This document shows positions 13,094-26,992 of a stretch of 64,000 nucleotides of DNA, piece after piece. The notes under the pieces are model-generated. The model ran no database searches. It was not told the DNA's origin and saw nothing but the letters and a program-made list of their open reading frames with translations. This stretch comes from Ricinus communis (lineage: Eukaryota; Streptophyta; Magnoliopsida; Malpighiales; Euphorbiaceae), in contig NC_063256.1 of assembly GCF_019578655.1 (NCBI RefSeq), forward strand, positions 5,704,001-5,768,000, written 5' to 3'. The translations under genes were made by a program, and so were the position numbers. How positions within the stretch are numbered: the stretch's first letter is position 1; every line of letters starts with the position of its first letter.

Positions 13094-16000
13094 TCATGAC
13101 CCAACGAGACCTTTGTGCCGAGCGTATGAAATTATTGATGCGAAAAGAGTTGCACAAATTAGACTTGTAAGGATTACCACCTAAAATTACAGAAAACCAA
13201 AAAAGAAAAGAATTGTATGAGGAAAATAAAATCATCCAGTTTATGTGTAATATTGCTTTGGTTTGGAAGATGAGCATTATACATACCCATTTAAATACGT
13301 AACCATGGCCCTCCCTCCATGTATATTGCAAATTCATGCCAAAAATGGCTGCCACCAAGGAATATACAGACAAACACACAGTTCCTGAACACAGGAAGAG
13401 CTCTAGCTGCCGCATAACATTCAAACGAAAAAAAAGGAAGAGCATTTATCAAAGTTGTCCAGATGGAAAATTGTATCTAGTCAATTGAGTTTTATTAAGA
13501 CATCTTGACTAGCACAAACAGCAAAGCAAAAAGAGATATAGTTTTAGAGGGCATTTAGAGGAAGGGGAGAAAAAAAAACCCTTAAGCAGAAATCTTTAAT
13601 ATTCAGAATCCCATTCTCAGATTCATCCTCTTGTAAGTCCATCCATGGTAATTGTTAAGATTTAGTGTATATAAATCCATTTCTATTAATCATTTGAATT
13701 AACGGTAGAAAGTAAAAGCAAGCTTAAAGAATTAAACAATGAATCAGATTACAGATTAGAGTCCAAGGTCGCACCTGAATGAGTTGATTTCGATGATTAT
13801 CGAGCTGAAAAACAAGAGAAAGCATTGCAAACTTTATAATGCCTTGGAGAATTTCAATTTAAAATTTATAGATACTGCCCAACTATAGAAAGCCTCTTTC
13901 AGGAATGACTGCAACATCAACTATTTACCTGGATGTTGATGTAATCCTCTGTGTCATCAATGTATTCACGCAGCTGATGTGACAAAAATATTAAAACCAG
14001 CGTCAGAGAAACACGATCTAACATCAGCGTTCTAGATAATTTGTTTTTGAAGAAAGCAGCTAAGCGCAAGGCCATGCAATTTAGAGTCTACATGCGACTT
14101 TTCCTGCCTCGTTTAATATGTCAAGTAGACCATGTAAGAGCAGAAAATGATCTGCAAAAGACGTATGGTGCTTACTGTGGCCAGTTTATTCAATGTGCCA
14201 TCAATCTGCATGAAGTACGCCTGCAACAGAAACCAGCGTCTAACTTGAGACCATTTTTATAGAATAGATATGTTAATAAGGAACTTAGATAACATGTACA
14301 ACCTCGAGCAACATTTCAAGTTCCTCAACATCATGCTCTCCTTGCATTGTTGTTACACTGGCCCTACTTGTTCTGGATATCTTTGAACCTATAGTAGGAG
14401 AACTAAGAAACCAATTTGGAGGAGCGCCATAGCTACTAATAGGTGAAGAGCTTGCTAATTTTCTTGATAAGTAAAGGTCTGCCATATCATCATCGTCATC
14501 CAGAAGTTGTTCAAGTTCATCCCTTATCTGGAACATGACAAGTGTATGTCTAATAATTTGTTGATAGAAATTGTACCCATTCACATGGCATATTGCAATT
14601 GGCCTTCAGGAACTTACCCATAGGTGCTCTAGCATGCAGCTCTTACGAAGCATTTAGATTGACAACGTTCAAAACTCAGGTTGATATTAGTACCATTGAA
14701 GGATTAAAATAGATACAAATTTCAGTAATTTTCAGTTCTTGTGCTGGGTATCTCCTCCATGTGAAGGTATTAACTTGCAAGTTTATCTGTTTCTAATGTT
14801 TGTGTTTAATTTTCAAGTTTTCTTAGATTTTTCAGTCGGCTCCTCGAATGCAACAGCATTCTCACTGAGGCTTCTCCATTTTCAGGATGATGTGTGATAT
14901 TTTGTTAACATGTCTATTAAAGATAAGAATAGGAGAACTTTTAAGAAAGAAATTTCTAGAAGGTAATACAGATTAAAGAATGAGAAGTTATATGAATTAA
15001 TCATGGAACGACTTCTGTTAATTAAGAAAGGAATTTTAAACTAAAATGATACGTGCTCTCCATAGTTACATCTAGCAAATAACTATGATTTACATGAATC
15101 AGAAGAATCTCATCTGCAAGTACCAATGTCCGATGACATAGCGTAGAAATGAGATGACTAGCTATACTTTTTCACTATCTTTGAGACTACTAACACATAT
15201 GCACATGCAACACCTATGCATAATTATGATTAAGTTGATAAATTCTTTTGAAAAAGAAAACATGATGTTTTTGTAAATCAGCAAACTATACAAAAGGAGA
15301 ACTTAACCCGCTGGTAAAATTGTAGGTGCCACAGAAACATTGACATACCTTTTGAACCCGATTTGTCAACCTTGTCATAGAACTCTTCAGTTTACGCACC
15401 CGATCCAAATTAAGACTGCTAATCTGCATAAAATGATTGCAATTTGACAGAAGCATTGAAGCATTCCCGAGGATTTGATTGTATCAAGATATATTCAATA
15501 GTACAAGTTAAATTCTATGCCTAAACTGCAAGAGACCGGCTGGAAATTACAATAATTCATGTACTGAAGTTGCAGTGATAAAATTGGTATTCATGTAAGT
15601 GTCAATGAGGGCAACATAATATGATTCAGGCCAAAAACAAATCAAATACAAAGGTTATTAAGTAAGGCCTTTTTTACCTTGGAGGTGAGCTCATCTAAAG
15701 CTGGATAAGCATCAGTCTCCAGTTCTCGAGTCCGTGCATCTAGGAAACTACAAATGGCTTCAAGTGCAACTTCTAATGCTCTGAATTCAAATGGGAATTC
15801 TACATTTCACAACCCATATATGAATGTCATCAATAACCAGAGTGAATTGCGGACATTGGAACCATCAACTGCATGTCAGGGTACATACCATTTTCTTGGT
15901 CTGTGTCAACATCTTTTCGCACCCCAGGGTGCTCTTCTTCTTCAACTTGAACTTGAGTGGCGGTGACATACACGAGAGGCAATCGTCTTTGAAGTTCCTC

Positions 16001-16511
16001 AACGATAGGGATTACATTATCATCCAGTGGATCTCTAAGCAATACCTATCAATAGACAATTAATAACTGAAACGGACTCTCCATCTCTAAGCATAGAATT
16101 CATTACAAGTGAACATTTACTCTTCTCTAACAAACAACAACAGTTACCTCCTCGGCTGTGATTATAGCTTTGATGTGCTGAAAAGAAATAAGAACAACAA
16201 ATTAGTAATAAAAAGAAAGAAACAGAAGTAAAAAAGAAAAAAAAAATTGTTAGAAAGTAAGAAAGGACCTCTAAATTGAGAACAATAACTCTTTCTCTGC
16301 CTAAAATAGTAGAAGGGTAGGATAAAAGAGGATCAAGAATTCGAAGATCTCTAGCGTGAATCTGAACTCTACGCATGATAGCATACTTGTCCACATCAAG
16401 AATGCTACTCTGTCCATTGCTGTCCAGCAAAATCCAGCTTCTTGAAACCGCAGTCTTCTTCTTCAATGACGCCTGTGGTTCCGCTGGAACCACAGCTATG
16501 TCTCTTTCCAT
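13094..16511 (-). CDS. MRS2: Magnesium transporter MRS2/MGT (CorA family)
   Basis: CorA/MRS2 Mg2+ channel subunit. Eleven exons, minus strand: 16511-16269, 16177-16148, 16045-15889, 15799-15678, 15423-15349, 14527-14303, 14220-14176, 13973-13929, 13804-13775, 13406-13287, 13180-13094. The total is 1179 bp, 392 residues, and all junctions keep frame. It has [35 protein letters not shown], the [16 protein letters not shown] microexon pair, a long helical region with [19 protein letters not shown], and the pore signature GMN at about residues 347-349, followed by the second transmembrane helix and [11 protein letters not shown] at the end. The wording is closest to the MRS2-2/MRS2-7 group as I recall it. 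The start at 16511 matches the short N-termini of that group; an in-frame ATG at 16559 would add 16 residues. Confidence 0.95.
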
Positions 16512-19500
16512 TTCTTGCAATTGGATTTCACATACAACACCAACCAAGCAAGTACACAAGTACTCCTCTTTGCTTTATTGAAGTAAGCTTGCAAATAACG
16601 ATGCGAATTGGAGAAAACGAGAAATCTTGAGAGTATGGTAATTAGAGAGAGAGGGAATTGAAAGATGAGTTGAAGAGGTAAGTGAAAGAGAAAGAAAGAG
16701 AGTGGTGATGAATATTGAAGGAGAGCAAGAATTGCATGGACGATAGTAGAAGGTAAGTAGTAACTAACTGCTAAGTGGAGAGGAGAGTTGCAGAGTAAGT
16801 TAAAATTGGAGGGGAAAAAGGTTTCGAACAGATAAGTTTGTTTCAGTTTCACTCGCATGTTTCGACGCGTGCTGCCTACATCCCGTGACGGTCACTGGGA
16901 GAAGCTTTCTTTTATTGAGAAAAAAATAATTACGTGGTTTCCCAATTTTTTTTAATTTTAGTTATTTTATATTTTAAATAACTTTTTCCAATCAAATATT
17001 TGAATTCTTCAGAAATAATATATTTAAATTTTTTTGCATGATCTAGACACTGATATAGAAACTAGTTAAAATGTAGATTCGCTCTTATTAAATAAACCAA
17101 CATCATCTAAAATTAATAAAATATAAATATATATTCTTCTTTCCTTGTATTCATTTTGTTATTCTCAATAAACATAATTCACCTTCAAAATTATACTTTT
17201 ATTTTTTAGAATCAAGTAATTTAATAATTATATTATTAGATAATTAATAAAACCTATTTAATTAGAGCTTCAGCGAGCTTTAATTGATAACATATCTAAA
17301 TATTTTATAATTTTTTAAAATTAAATGTTTAATTAATTTAGAAATTATTCAAACGTTAAAATAATAAAAACTAAAAATAATAATATGATCATCGTATTTA
17401 GTTTGATATTGCTACCGCGCATGACTTCGAGAGTTGTGATGATATTACGGAGGAACGTCTTTATCAGAATATTTTTACTTTTCACTTCGGACAATTAGTA
17501 ATAATTTTTCTCTGTGCTTCCAGAAATATCTTTTATGTAGCTTGGCAAGGAAATTTTGAAGCATTGTTACAAGACCCTTTCTAAATTCATTCTATTTATA
17601 TTTATCATATTTATATATTAATTATTCATTTTTTTCTATTTTATTTTATATTAATTTATTAATTTTTATTAATTTAATTCTATTTATTTTATTTATATTC
17701 GGGACAGAGTGAATGAAGGGAGAAACTTCTAGAACGAGGAAAATGATCCAATGACTTCAAAAAAATTGAACGAGGATGTAAGACAACTTATGAGTTTTAG
17801 ATTAGTGTTACATCATCCATTTAGTATGATTTTTAACTTTACTAGGTCTACAAATATTCAAATTTAAATCTTAATTAGAAATCAATTTATTAAACATAGT
17901 AAAGAGATTTTACATAAAGTTAATGACACATAAAAAATAGTATAAAATACCAAATATTGGTGAATTATGTAAGTTTTACTAACCAATTGAATTTATAACA
18001 ACAATTTTGATATAAATCAATATTAAAGTAGTAAGTTAAAAATTATTATTATGTAGCTTAAAATGTTATTTATTCGAATTCGTTTTCTAAATATATAAAT
18101 TTATAGATTTAAGCGGGTATAAATCTGAATTTAAAAATTTTTAGAGATAAAATTCATATGCGGCCAGCATGAGAACCCCACACAAGGCATAGCTTAATAC
18201 TTCATCTCATTGCTGAAGAATAATTCAGAAAATTTTAGAGCTTATCTACTTATAGAAAGTTATGTAATTTTTTAAAAAAATTTAAATGAAAATAAAAGTA
18301 AAAATTTGTATTTATTTATATTATTTCTTAAAAATAAAAATAGAAAACAGTTTTTTATTTTTAAAATTATAACTAAATTTAAAAATAAATCATTTGCTTT
18401 TAAATAAAAATAAAGAGTTTTTATTTTATTTATTTTAATATGTTTAAAATATTATAAAATAAATTTTTTTATTTCAAAAACTATATAAAAAAAATTATGT
18501 ATAACTAAACATGTGATTCATTATTTGAATCAATAATCGCCCACGTTATTCTAAAGCGCGTGGTAGAAGTTTAGTTTTGGCTGGTTTTGGTATTTATGTG
18601 AATGTGGCCATGCACCCACTGGCATTCATTTTTATCACAAACTCGCAATTATGGAGTAATGCGAAAGCAAATTGTACATTTCAATTCAAATAAATTAACG
18701 ACACGTCCCACCCGATGTTTATTTTTCTCTTTCAATTTGTTATATGATTTTAATTATGAAAAGTTTGTGGATCAAACCTTTAATTTTCTTAAGATTATCT
18801 TTCTTTTCTTCTTTTTTTTTTTTTTCCTTTTTTCTTTATGTAAGACTTTCTCATTTCCCTCGACAAATTCAAACTAAAAACACCAAAATATGTTTTTTTA
18901 GCCTTCAATTTTCCTTTTTTTCTTTTCTCAATTTCCTTAGATAATCCTTACATTTCATTCAAATATACAGAGTTTATAAAATTTATTTCTACAAATATAA
19001 ATATAAATTTTATATAATTGATTATAACTAAACTAAATTCTAATAAGATAAATATAATTTTAAAAATAAATTTATAATAATTAATTAATATATTTTATAA
19101 CAGTAATTTTTCTAATTTTATTATCTATATTTTACTTCCTCTATTCTATTTTTTAAATAAAATAATTTTTTTAATAGATTTCAACTAAACATAATATTAA
19201 TCTTAACTAGTAATCTTGTCCAACTCTTTTCTACCTATTTGGAAACACATAATTGATGTTAAATGGCAATGGATCTATGAAAAATTCTAATTTTAGTATA
19301 TTTTTCATGAAATTTTTTATCATCGTATAAATTATTTAAAATTAACACTTTGAGTTAATTTTTTACCATCAATTATAGTTCTCTTAAATAGATAGACAAA
19401 ATTGATCATTTGATTATTCTTTTTAATTTATTTAAGTTTTTGTAGAAAATAATAACAATTTAATGTAATTTCTTATATCTCTTAAAATACTAATTTAAAA

Positions 19501-21899
19501 TTTCTTAAATAATTAAAATGTTTTCATTTTCGTTTGTTTATATTATAAAGAGTATAATTTTAATTGACAACAGTATTATTAATTGAAAATATTTTATAAT
19601 AATAGCAAACAATAATTTACTAAATATTTAACATCAATTACTGGCTAGTAACAATTTAACTAAATAAGCGCCCATAAAGTAGGGAGTGTTTGATAATATA
19701 TTATAAGCCTAACCTAAAAATTTAAATTAAGTTAAATATTACTTGAAATGACAATTAAGATTATTTAATTTAATTTTTCTACTAAATACGCTTATGAATT
19801 TTAAATTTTTTTGTTAAAATGACTTTTTTTCAATTTTAATGTATTCTTAAATTTTATACACAAATTAAAAACAGATTGGCTTAAGTGTTTGCATATGTTT
19901 CTATTGGGATTCACTTAATCTGTTTTTCCTTTTAATTTTGCAGTTTCAGACATTGGCGTGAGATTCAACTAAGATTAAACCGGTCCAATGTTTGGTCTAT
20001 CTGTTCCAGCGCATAATCGAAAATAGCTCAAGCACGCCTCCAATGTCGCAGTTTGTTGGCCTACAATCTCTTTCAACACTTCAGTCCATAATAAAAGGGC
20101 TTCGGACAATTCAGTCCATAAATAAGATTACTCCATGAATAATATTTATTCACTCTCATAATTTCAAACATATGTACCATCTTGAAAACAACAAATTAAT
20201 TAAAATATAATTTGATTTTGAGATTGGAATCCTCAACTCAAAGGGGAAGAAGACATAGTTTGGTTTTGGAATTATCGAACTTAGATTTTTGAATGAGAGA
20301 CAAAAGGGTGGCTACTTCCAATTGCTCAATTTTTATTTTTTTAATTTATCTCAAAGCCCATTCCATCCAAATTGCAGACTCCAAACTCATTCATTTCAAT
20401 GTGAAAATTTCCGTGAGCTTCCAAAAAGAAACACTCATTATTCATCCGTGATTATTTGGCATCCTACAACATGTTTTGCTTCTTCTTCTTCTTCTTTTTT
20501 CCTTTTTCTTTTTTATGTTTTGTATAAAAGTGATTATAATATTAAAAAATTTGTAGTTTAGTCTACCATATATATCATATGTAGAATAAATTAATTATAT
20601 AATAATATATAATATTATTTATTAAATTTTATATTTATATTCATTAGTTTTTAATTATGAGTAAGTGGTTAATGATAATAAATAAAATATTACATATTAC
20701 TATACAATTTGATTTAATTTATAGATGACGCAGTGAATTAAATTTAATTAATTTTTTTTTATAATATTAATATTGACTGTTAAATGACTTGTTTTTAATA
20801 ATAAAACGGATTATTTGCTTAAAGAAATCAAACAAATTACCAATAAGATCAGAGATAAAAACAATAGGTAAATAAATAAAACAAAAATCTTTCAAAGCCG
20901 TACAGTTTTATACCATGCAAAATAAATTTATTTAACCCAATATTTTATATAAATTTATGACAAATAAAACAATAACACATCAGTGGATACAGAAGTATCT
21001 AATTACAGAAAATTCAAAATCAAAGCAAGAGGGAATGATGGATCTATGAGCCAATAAAAATTGCGTGAAACAAATGGAATTGGTTACAAGGAACAATTAA
21101 AGCAAAATCGATGGCAGAAGAGAAAAGGGGAAATAAATGCAAATAATCTGGTAAAATAAAATAAATAGAATTCCGTGCTAATAACAATATGTATTATTTA
21201 AGAATAAAAAATTTGAAATTCAAAGTTAGGTCGGCTTTGGATCACCAAACCCTAACTTTGCATGGTGAGAAAATTTCAAAAATCTCCACATAATTGATTT
21301 CTACTTTGATACAATTAGTAGGTTCACAAAAAATCTGATTTAAAAAAGAAAAATAAATAAATTCAGGGAAAATTGTCGTATTCGTGTGCAGCAAACACTT
21401 CCTGAATCATTGCAACAATCACTAAAAACGGATGCATAAACCTACAAAAAAAAATGAAAACAGAAAACAAAAAAGAAAATAACGCCGTCCATGTCACGTG
21501 GCGTGTTTCTTTTTTCTTTTCTTCAAACATATATTATATTTCATTAATTAATTTTTCCTACGAAGGAGGTAATTGACGCTAAACAAAATTTCCGAGGATA
21601 TGCAGGTAAAGAAGAAAAACACAAAGATAGAAAGTGGGGTGAGAACATGTCTCTGAAAATAGGAAACCATTTTTATCTTTTTCCAGAGAGCGCCAAAATA
21701 AATAAATAAATTATTATGATATTGTTGTCACTACGCGTTAAAAATGGAAACACAGTGACAGGGCCAACAACTAGCACACCCAGATTAGCCACCACTGACA
21801 CTCGTCCTCATCATCCGCCATCATGTGCGTCACTCATCGTCATTCTTCAGTTCTCATTCCCCATTCTCCATTCTCGAATCACTAAACTACACCCCAAAG

Positions 21900-21908
21900 T
21901 ATATAAAA
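21900..21908 (+). promoter_or_regulatory. Probable TATA box of the GAUT gene
   Basis: TATATAAAA is followed about 30 bp later by a plausible start of transcription, giving a leader of about 330 nt before the ATG at 22265. Confidence 0.5.
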
Positions 21909-22024
21909 GTCCCATCCTATAAAACCTCTATTTGACCCAACCATTTTATTTTATTTCACAGAATTTTATTATTATTATTGTTTCTTTTTCAGAAATTCTC
22001 TCCCCCTCGTCAACAGGGCCGAGC

Positions 22025-22194
22025 ATGGAAAAAACTTTTTAACTCCTAACTCTTAAAACGCAAAGCACTTTTTTTTTTTTTTTTTTTTTTAAAAAGGGAA
22101 ATTCCTGAAACCCTAAATTTTTCTGTCCATTTCTTGCCAACGAAGTATCGAATATTGCCGATTTGCATTAATGTGTTTTCTGGATAACGATTGA
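22025..22194 (+). promoter_or_regulatory. Two short uORFs in the GAUT leader
   Basis: An ATG at 22025 opens a 5-codon reading frame ending at 22042. A second ATG at 22171 opens a 7-codon frame ending at 22194. Both would precede the main start if transcription begins near the TATA box. A 22-base T run lies between them. Confidence 0.45.
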
Positions 22195-22264
22195 TTGAGT
22201 AGATACAGCATAGAATCTATTACTATAACCTTTTTTGGAAGATTTATAATTTTGACACGGTTTC

Positions 22265-25200
22265 ATGATATTGATGAAGAAAGTGCTGCTTCATCAGTGG
22301 CAGAGGATTTTAATCCTCTCCTTGCTCTGTTTTACTGTCTTCTCTCCACTCTTATTTGTTTCCACTAGGCTCAGAAATTTTACTCCAGATGGTAATTTTC
22401 TTTGCATACATTTCAATGTATTCTTGTTTATGAATATTATTTTGATGATTGAAACAGAACTTTCTAATCTAAACTATAAATCACTTGATTTGATTAATAA
22501 TGTGTTTGTTGGTTGATCTTTGATGTGAATCTGTTTTGGCAGGGAAGCAAGAGTTTGCTGATGACTTGTCTACTTTTGTAAGAACTTCATTTTTATTTTT
22601 TTTAACTTTAATATCAGTTTTGTACTCTGTGTTTGGTTGCTAAACAGAGAAAAGAAAAAGGGAGAGAGAATCCCAGATTTGACAAACTCAAATTAATGAA
22701 ATTAACTTCTAATCAACTGAAAGATAAAAATTTGAGATTTTTATCAATCTCTTGGAGGTAGTGATTGATGATAAATAGAGTACTTTCAAAATAACTACTT
22801 AGGTTAGTTCATGTATTGTATTAATGTTATTCAGCAGTGCTAAATTACATTTGTCTGCGGATATTTACGGTTGGTTGAATGACGATTCAGTTTTGATCCT
22901 ATTTGTTTAGGTGCACAAGTATAAGACAGATACTGTAATACTTAACGCGATTGAACAGGTAGCTTGAGATTATTGTTCCTTTTCTTGTTAGCTTTGCTTT
23001 TACATTTTTTGTTTTGCTTGTAGTTCTGTGCTATTTTAGGTTTTATCCTTGTCAACTGGTTGTTTTACACTTTAGGAAGAAGGTGAAGAATTGAAAGGTC
23101 CAAAACTGCATATTTACGAGGAGAAAGATTTCGGTTCTGCAGTTACTTATAGTTCTGCTGATGGCAATAAGGATTCTGAGCATTCTGAAATCACTGAAGA
23201 GATAATTCGTAATTCTGAGCATTCTGAAAATACTGGAGAGTCAATTCATGATTTAGAAAAATCTGAAAGTGCTGAAAATATCACTTTTCCTCTGAAAAGC
23301 AATGGTCAGAAGCATTTTCTATTTTTTCTCAATTATTTCTTACTGTTTTGATTACGTACTTCTATCTAATATGCAACTTTTTGAGTCTCAGGAACTAGCC
23401 ATGAATTGAAAGAAAAAGATAACCATATTCAGCAGGAAATAGTATTAACCAAGACAGATGATCAGGTACATGTACACTTTGTAATTGTTTTAAAGGCCTC
23501 TGTGCATGTTATTGCACTTCTGTATCCTTTACTAAACTTGGGTTGATGTTTGTATGGGTTGTAGGATCATCATGAAGGTAATAAGCAATAGCATCACTTA
23601 GAATTAGATTTATCATTTGCATAAACTGGTCTGATTTTTTGAATCTGCATGTGGTAATGCCTGCAAAAGTTGTTTTATCCAATTCTATGAAACTCAATTT
23701 GTATGTATTTGTACTGTCTATCCGACATAAATTACATTAACTCATTATTCTGCCTTGTCTATCTCTGCATGTATTAGAGACAGAGCTTGGTGTTACTCTT
23801 GGTGTTGCCTTTTTCCTTTTTAGAAGTGTTTCACTTTCTGGTTGGGCATTTGATACATTGTCTGAATATGGTCAAAACAAGGGTATTGGCGGTGGATACT
23901 TGACAGTGATAGTTCAGTAAATATCTAGATCCAGTCCTGTGAAGTAAATATCAAATATCCTTTTTTATGTGAAAGGACTACATATTGTCAGGACATAGAC
24001 TGATATAAGGAGAATAGTTAATGGCTTACGATGCCAAAGATATATGTCTTGCAGCAGAACATATTGCAAAATTTTAATTTCTTTAGCTGTCTTATTAACA
24101 CCATCATATAATATGCACAAGGATGAGTGGTGTATTTCATGATTATGCCTGGTCCCTTGCCAACTCTATTGGCTTCGTAGAAGGCATGAATGAAAAAGGT
24201 CCACTCGACTTTGTCCCACTATTTGTCATGGTCATCTAAACACCACTTGTAGGTTCTTTCTGATTTCTAGGTATTTAATGATGTATGGACAGGTATCTTT
24301 CAGCCATTTTGCTTTAGTCAGGTGGCATTGTATCCAATCAAAGACTTGTGTGGTTGTACGTGTAACTAGGACTGTGTGGAATGGACTATGTTGCAAGTGC
24401 TAATCACGGCATAGTTCCATTGATTCTGTTACATACGAGCAATTTAAATATGATACTAATGACTTCAAAAAAAAACAGGATGTTCATTTGGTTTTCATAT
24501 TTTCCTTCTTTCATTGTGCATGTTATTTACATTCCAGAATATATAGCAGATACAAGCATTGACTATTGTTCTTATATTGGAATAATAAGATTTATTGTTC
24601 ATATTATTTTCTTTATCTGGCTGCAGTGGCGATCCAATCAAACAACAGTTCATCGTTATCAGAATGTGCGTACTCCAACACGGAGAGATAGAGATGAGAA
24701 AGTAAAGGAGATGAAAGATCAGCTGATTAGAGCCAAAGCATACTTGAGTTTTGCACCGCCAGGCAGTAATTCTCACTTAGTAAAAGAGTTGAGGTTGCGT
24801 ATGAAAGAATTAGAACGGGCTATGGGTGAAGCCAGGAAGAACTCAGATTTGTCAAGGAGGTACCTTCACAACCAGTTTGTGCTTTCCTGCAAAAGTCACC
24901 AAACGTTGGAAATTGATCGATTATGAAAATTGATAATTTGTAATGTTGCTTTTGAATGAAAATGCCACAGTTGCTTCTGGAAGCATTTTCAAGCTCTGAT
25001 TAAGAATGATGAGCCAAATTGATTTTATATGTGACATCATTGTTTGCAGTGCACTACAGAAAATGAAATCTATGGAGACTACCCTGTCCAAAGCAAATCG
25101 TGTCTACCCTCATTGCTCTGACATGGTCGCAAAGCTCCGTGCCATGAATTACAATGCTGAAGAACAAGTTCGAGCACAGAAGAATCAAAATACATTTCTG

Positions 25201-26992
25201 ATTAACCTTGCTGCTAGGACTACACCAAAAGGCCTCCACTGCCTATCTATGCAGCTGACAGCTAAATATTTTGACCTGCCACCAGGGAAGAGGCTATTTC
25301 CTAACCAACAAAGGGTGCATGATCCAGATCTTCATCATTATGCTGTTTTCTCTGACAATATTCTGGCATGTGCAGTGGTCGTTAATTCCACAGTCTCCTC
25401 TGCCAAGGTAAACCGCATTGGTCATAACAGTCTTATTCTTAGCCTTCTATAACAAGTCATGAAGTTGGGCTTCAATACTGAGATTGTTTTTTCAAGTATG
25501 AGGATGCTACTTTTCTGCTTCGACAACCTTTATATTTGTGCGCAATTTTTTTAAATTTGCTGCTGTGCCATGATATACTTTATGACAAATGCGATAAAAG
25601 TTTAAGATTACTATTGTTTTAACTACTGGCAGGATGCAGAGAGTATAATTTTTCATGTAGTGACTGATTCTCTCAACCTCCCAGCCATCTCAATGTGGTT
25701 CTTACTGAACCCTCCCAGCAAAGCTACAATTCAGATCCAGAGCATAGACAACTTTGGATGGTTGTCAACCAAGTATAGTTCAACAGTAAAGCAGCAAAAT
25801 TCACATGATCCAAGTTATGTTTCTGCTTTGAACCATCTTCGTTTCTATCTACCAGATCTCTTCCCTCTGCTGAATAAGATTGTGCTGTTTGACCATGATG
25901 TGGTGGTGCAAAAGGACCTAACTGGACTTTGGAGTCTTGATATGAATGGAAAAGTAAATGGAGCAGTAGAGACTTGCCAGGAAAGTGATACTTCATATCG
26001 CCAGATGGATATGTTCATCAATTTCTCAGATCCATTTGTGACAAAGAGGTTTGATGCCAATGCATGCACATGGGCATTTGGGATGAATTTATTTGATCTG
26101 AAAGAATGGAGGAGACAGAACTTAACTGCTCTCTACCATAAATATTTGCAAGAGGTATGTTAAGCTGTTTCATATGCATCTGCTTGTGCTTATTCGCTAA
26201 TGTGGGTCATGTATTTATGTTGTCTCTGTTGTTGCTTTCTGGATTTGTGTTACCTGTGCTGTGCTCAGGATATATATATATTTTTTCAAATGTAGAATGA
26301 GTTCTTGAAGAAAGGATATAACTTTATTAACTTATAAATTGAACATTTACAAGGGTAACTATTCAATTCAAAGTATCTAGACATGGTTGTCTATTGGGTT
26401 TTGGACTGTGGTAAGGTAGGTGAGATGGGATAGTTGTTTCAATACAATACCACCAAGATGTAACCCATCAGACATTTTGATGATGGCATTAAGTACCTTT
26501 TTAGTTTGACAAGTAAAGATCTTTGTGTGTCTGTTATAATGCACATTTCTTTACATGTATATTAGAAGATTTTGGAATTTGTCCTAGGTGAGTTAGGGAA
26601 TTGCACACCAGATATTTGATTGATGTATACATTTGTAATCTTCGCATGTGCACTTCTGAGTAATACATAGATTTGTCAGCTTGCAGTGAATATTCTAATA
26701 CTTGAACTGGTTGCAGGGCTACAAAAGGCCATTGTGGAAGGCTGGGAGCTTACCAGTGGGTTGGGCAACCTTTTATAATCAGACGGTTGCTTTGGACAAG
26801 AGATGGCATAGATTAGGGCTTGGTTATGAATCAGATGTTGGACAGGATGACATTAACCAAGCAGCAGTCTTACACTATGACGGAGTCATGAAACCATGGA
26901 TGGATATTGGTGTTGGAAATTACAAGACTTACTGGAGCAAACATGTGAACTATGATCTTTCGTACTTACAGCAATGTAATATCCATTCATGA
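22265..26992 (+). CDS. GAUT6: Galacturonosyltransferase, GT8 family (GAUT5/GAUT6-like)
   Basis: Golgi type II membrane glycosyltransferase that adds galacturonic acid from UDP-GalA during pectin synthesis (family knowledge; exact acceptor not known). Nine exons: 22265-22391, 22543-22577, 22911-22958, 23076-23304, 23392-23465, 24627-24859, 25050-25407, 25633-26154, 26717-26992. The total is 1902 bp, 633 residues. A membrane anchor follows QWQRILILSLL near the N-terminus. Then come a variable stem, KDQLIRAKAYLSFAPPGSNS, TTPKGLHCLSMQLT, the metal-binding DxD as DHD (about residues 455-457, in VLFDHDVVVQKDLTGLW), and the end YLQQCNIHS. DHD also occurs in GAUT5/6-type proteins as I remember them. 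The ATG could also be 22274. Exon 4 carries a threefold 13-residue repeat. A small exon between 23466 and 24626 cannot be excluded. Confidence 0.92.
23172..23288 (+). repeat. 39-bp (13-residue) imperfect triple repeat inside GAUT exon 4
   Basis: Three consecutive 39-bp units (23172-23210, 23211-23249, 23250-23288) encode DSEHSEITEEIIR, NSEHSENTGESIH and DLEKSESAENITF. The first two are clearly alike at DNA level; the third has diverged. Confidence 0.75.

Larger units (their letters stand above)
16512..22264. other. Long AT-rich intergenic gap; MRS2 leader and GAUT promoter at its ends
   Basis: The two flanking genes diverge from here. 16512-16860 is the CT-rich MRS2 leader. 16900-21400 is AT-rich, with A/T runs and no coding signal; parts (e.g. 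18240-18500, 19640-19900) look like decayed dispersed repeats. A G-box/ABRE core (CACGTGGC) lies at 21495-21502, about 770 bp before the GAUT start. No gene is seen. Confidence 0.55.
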
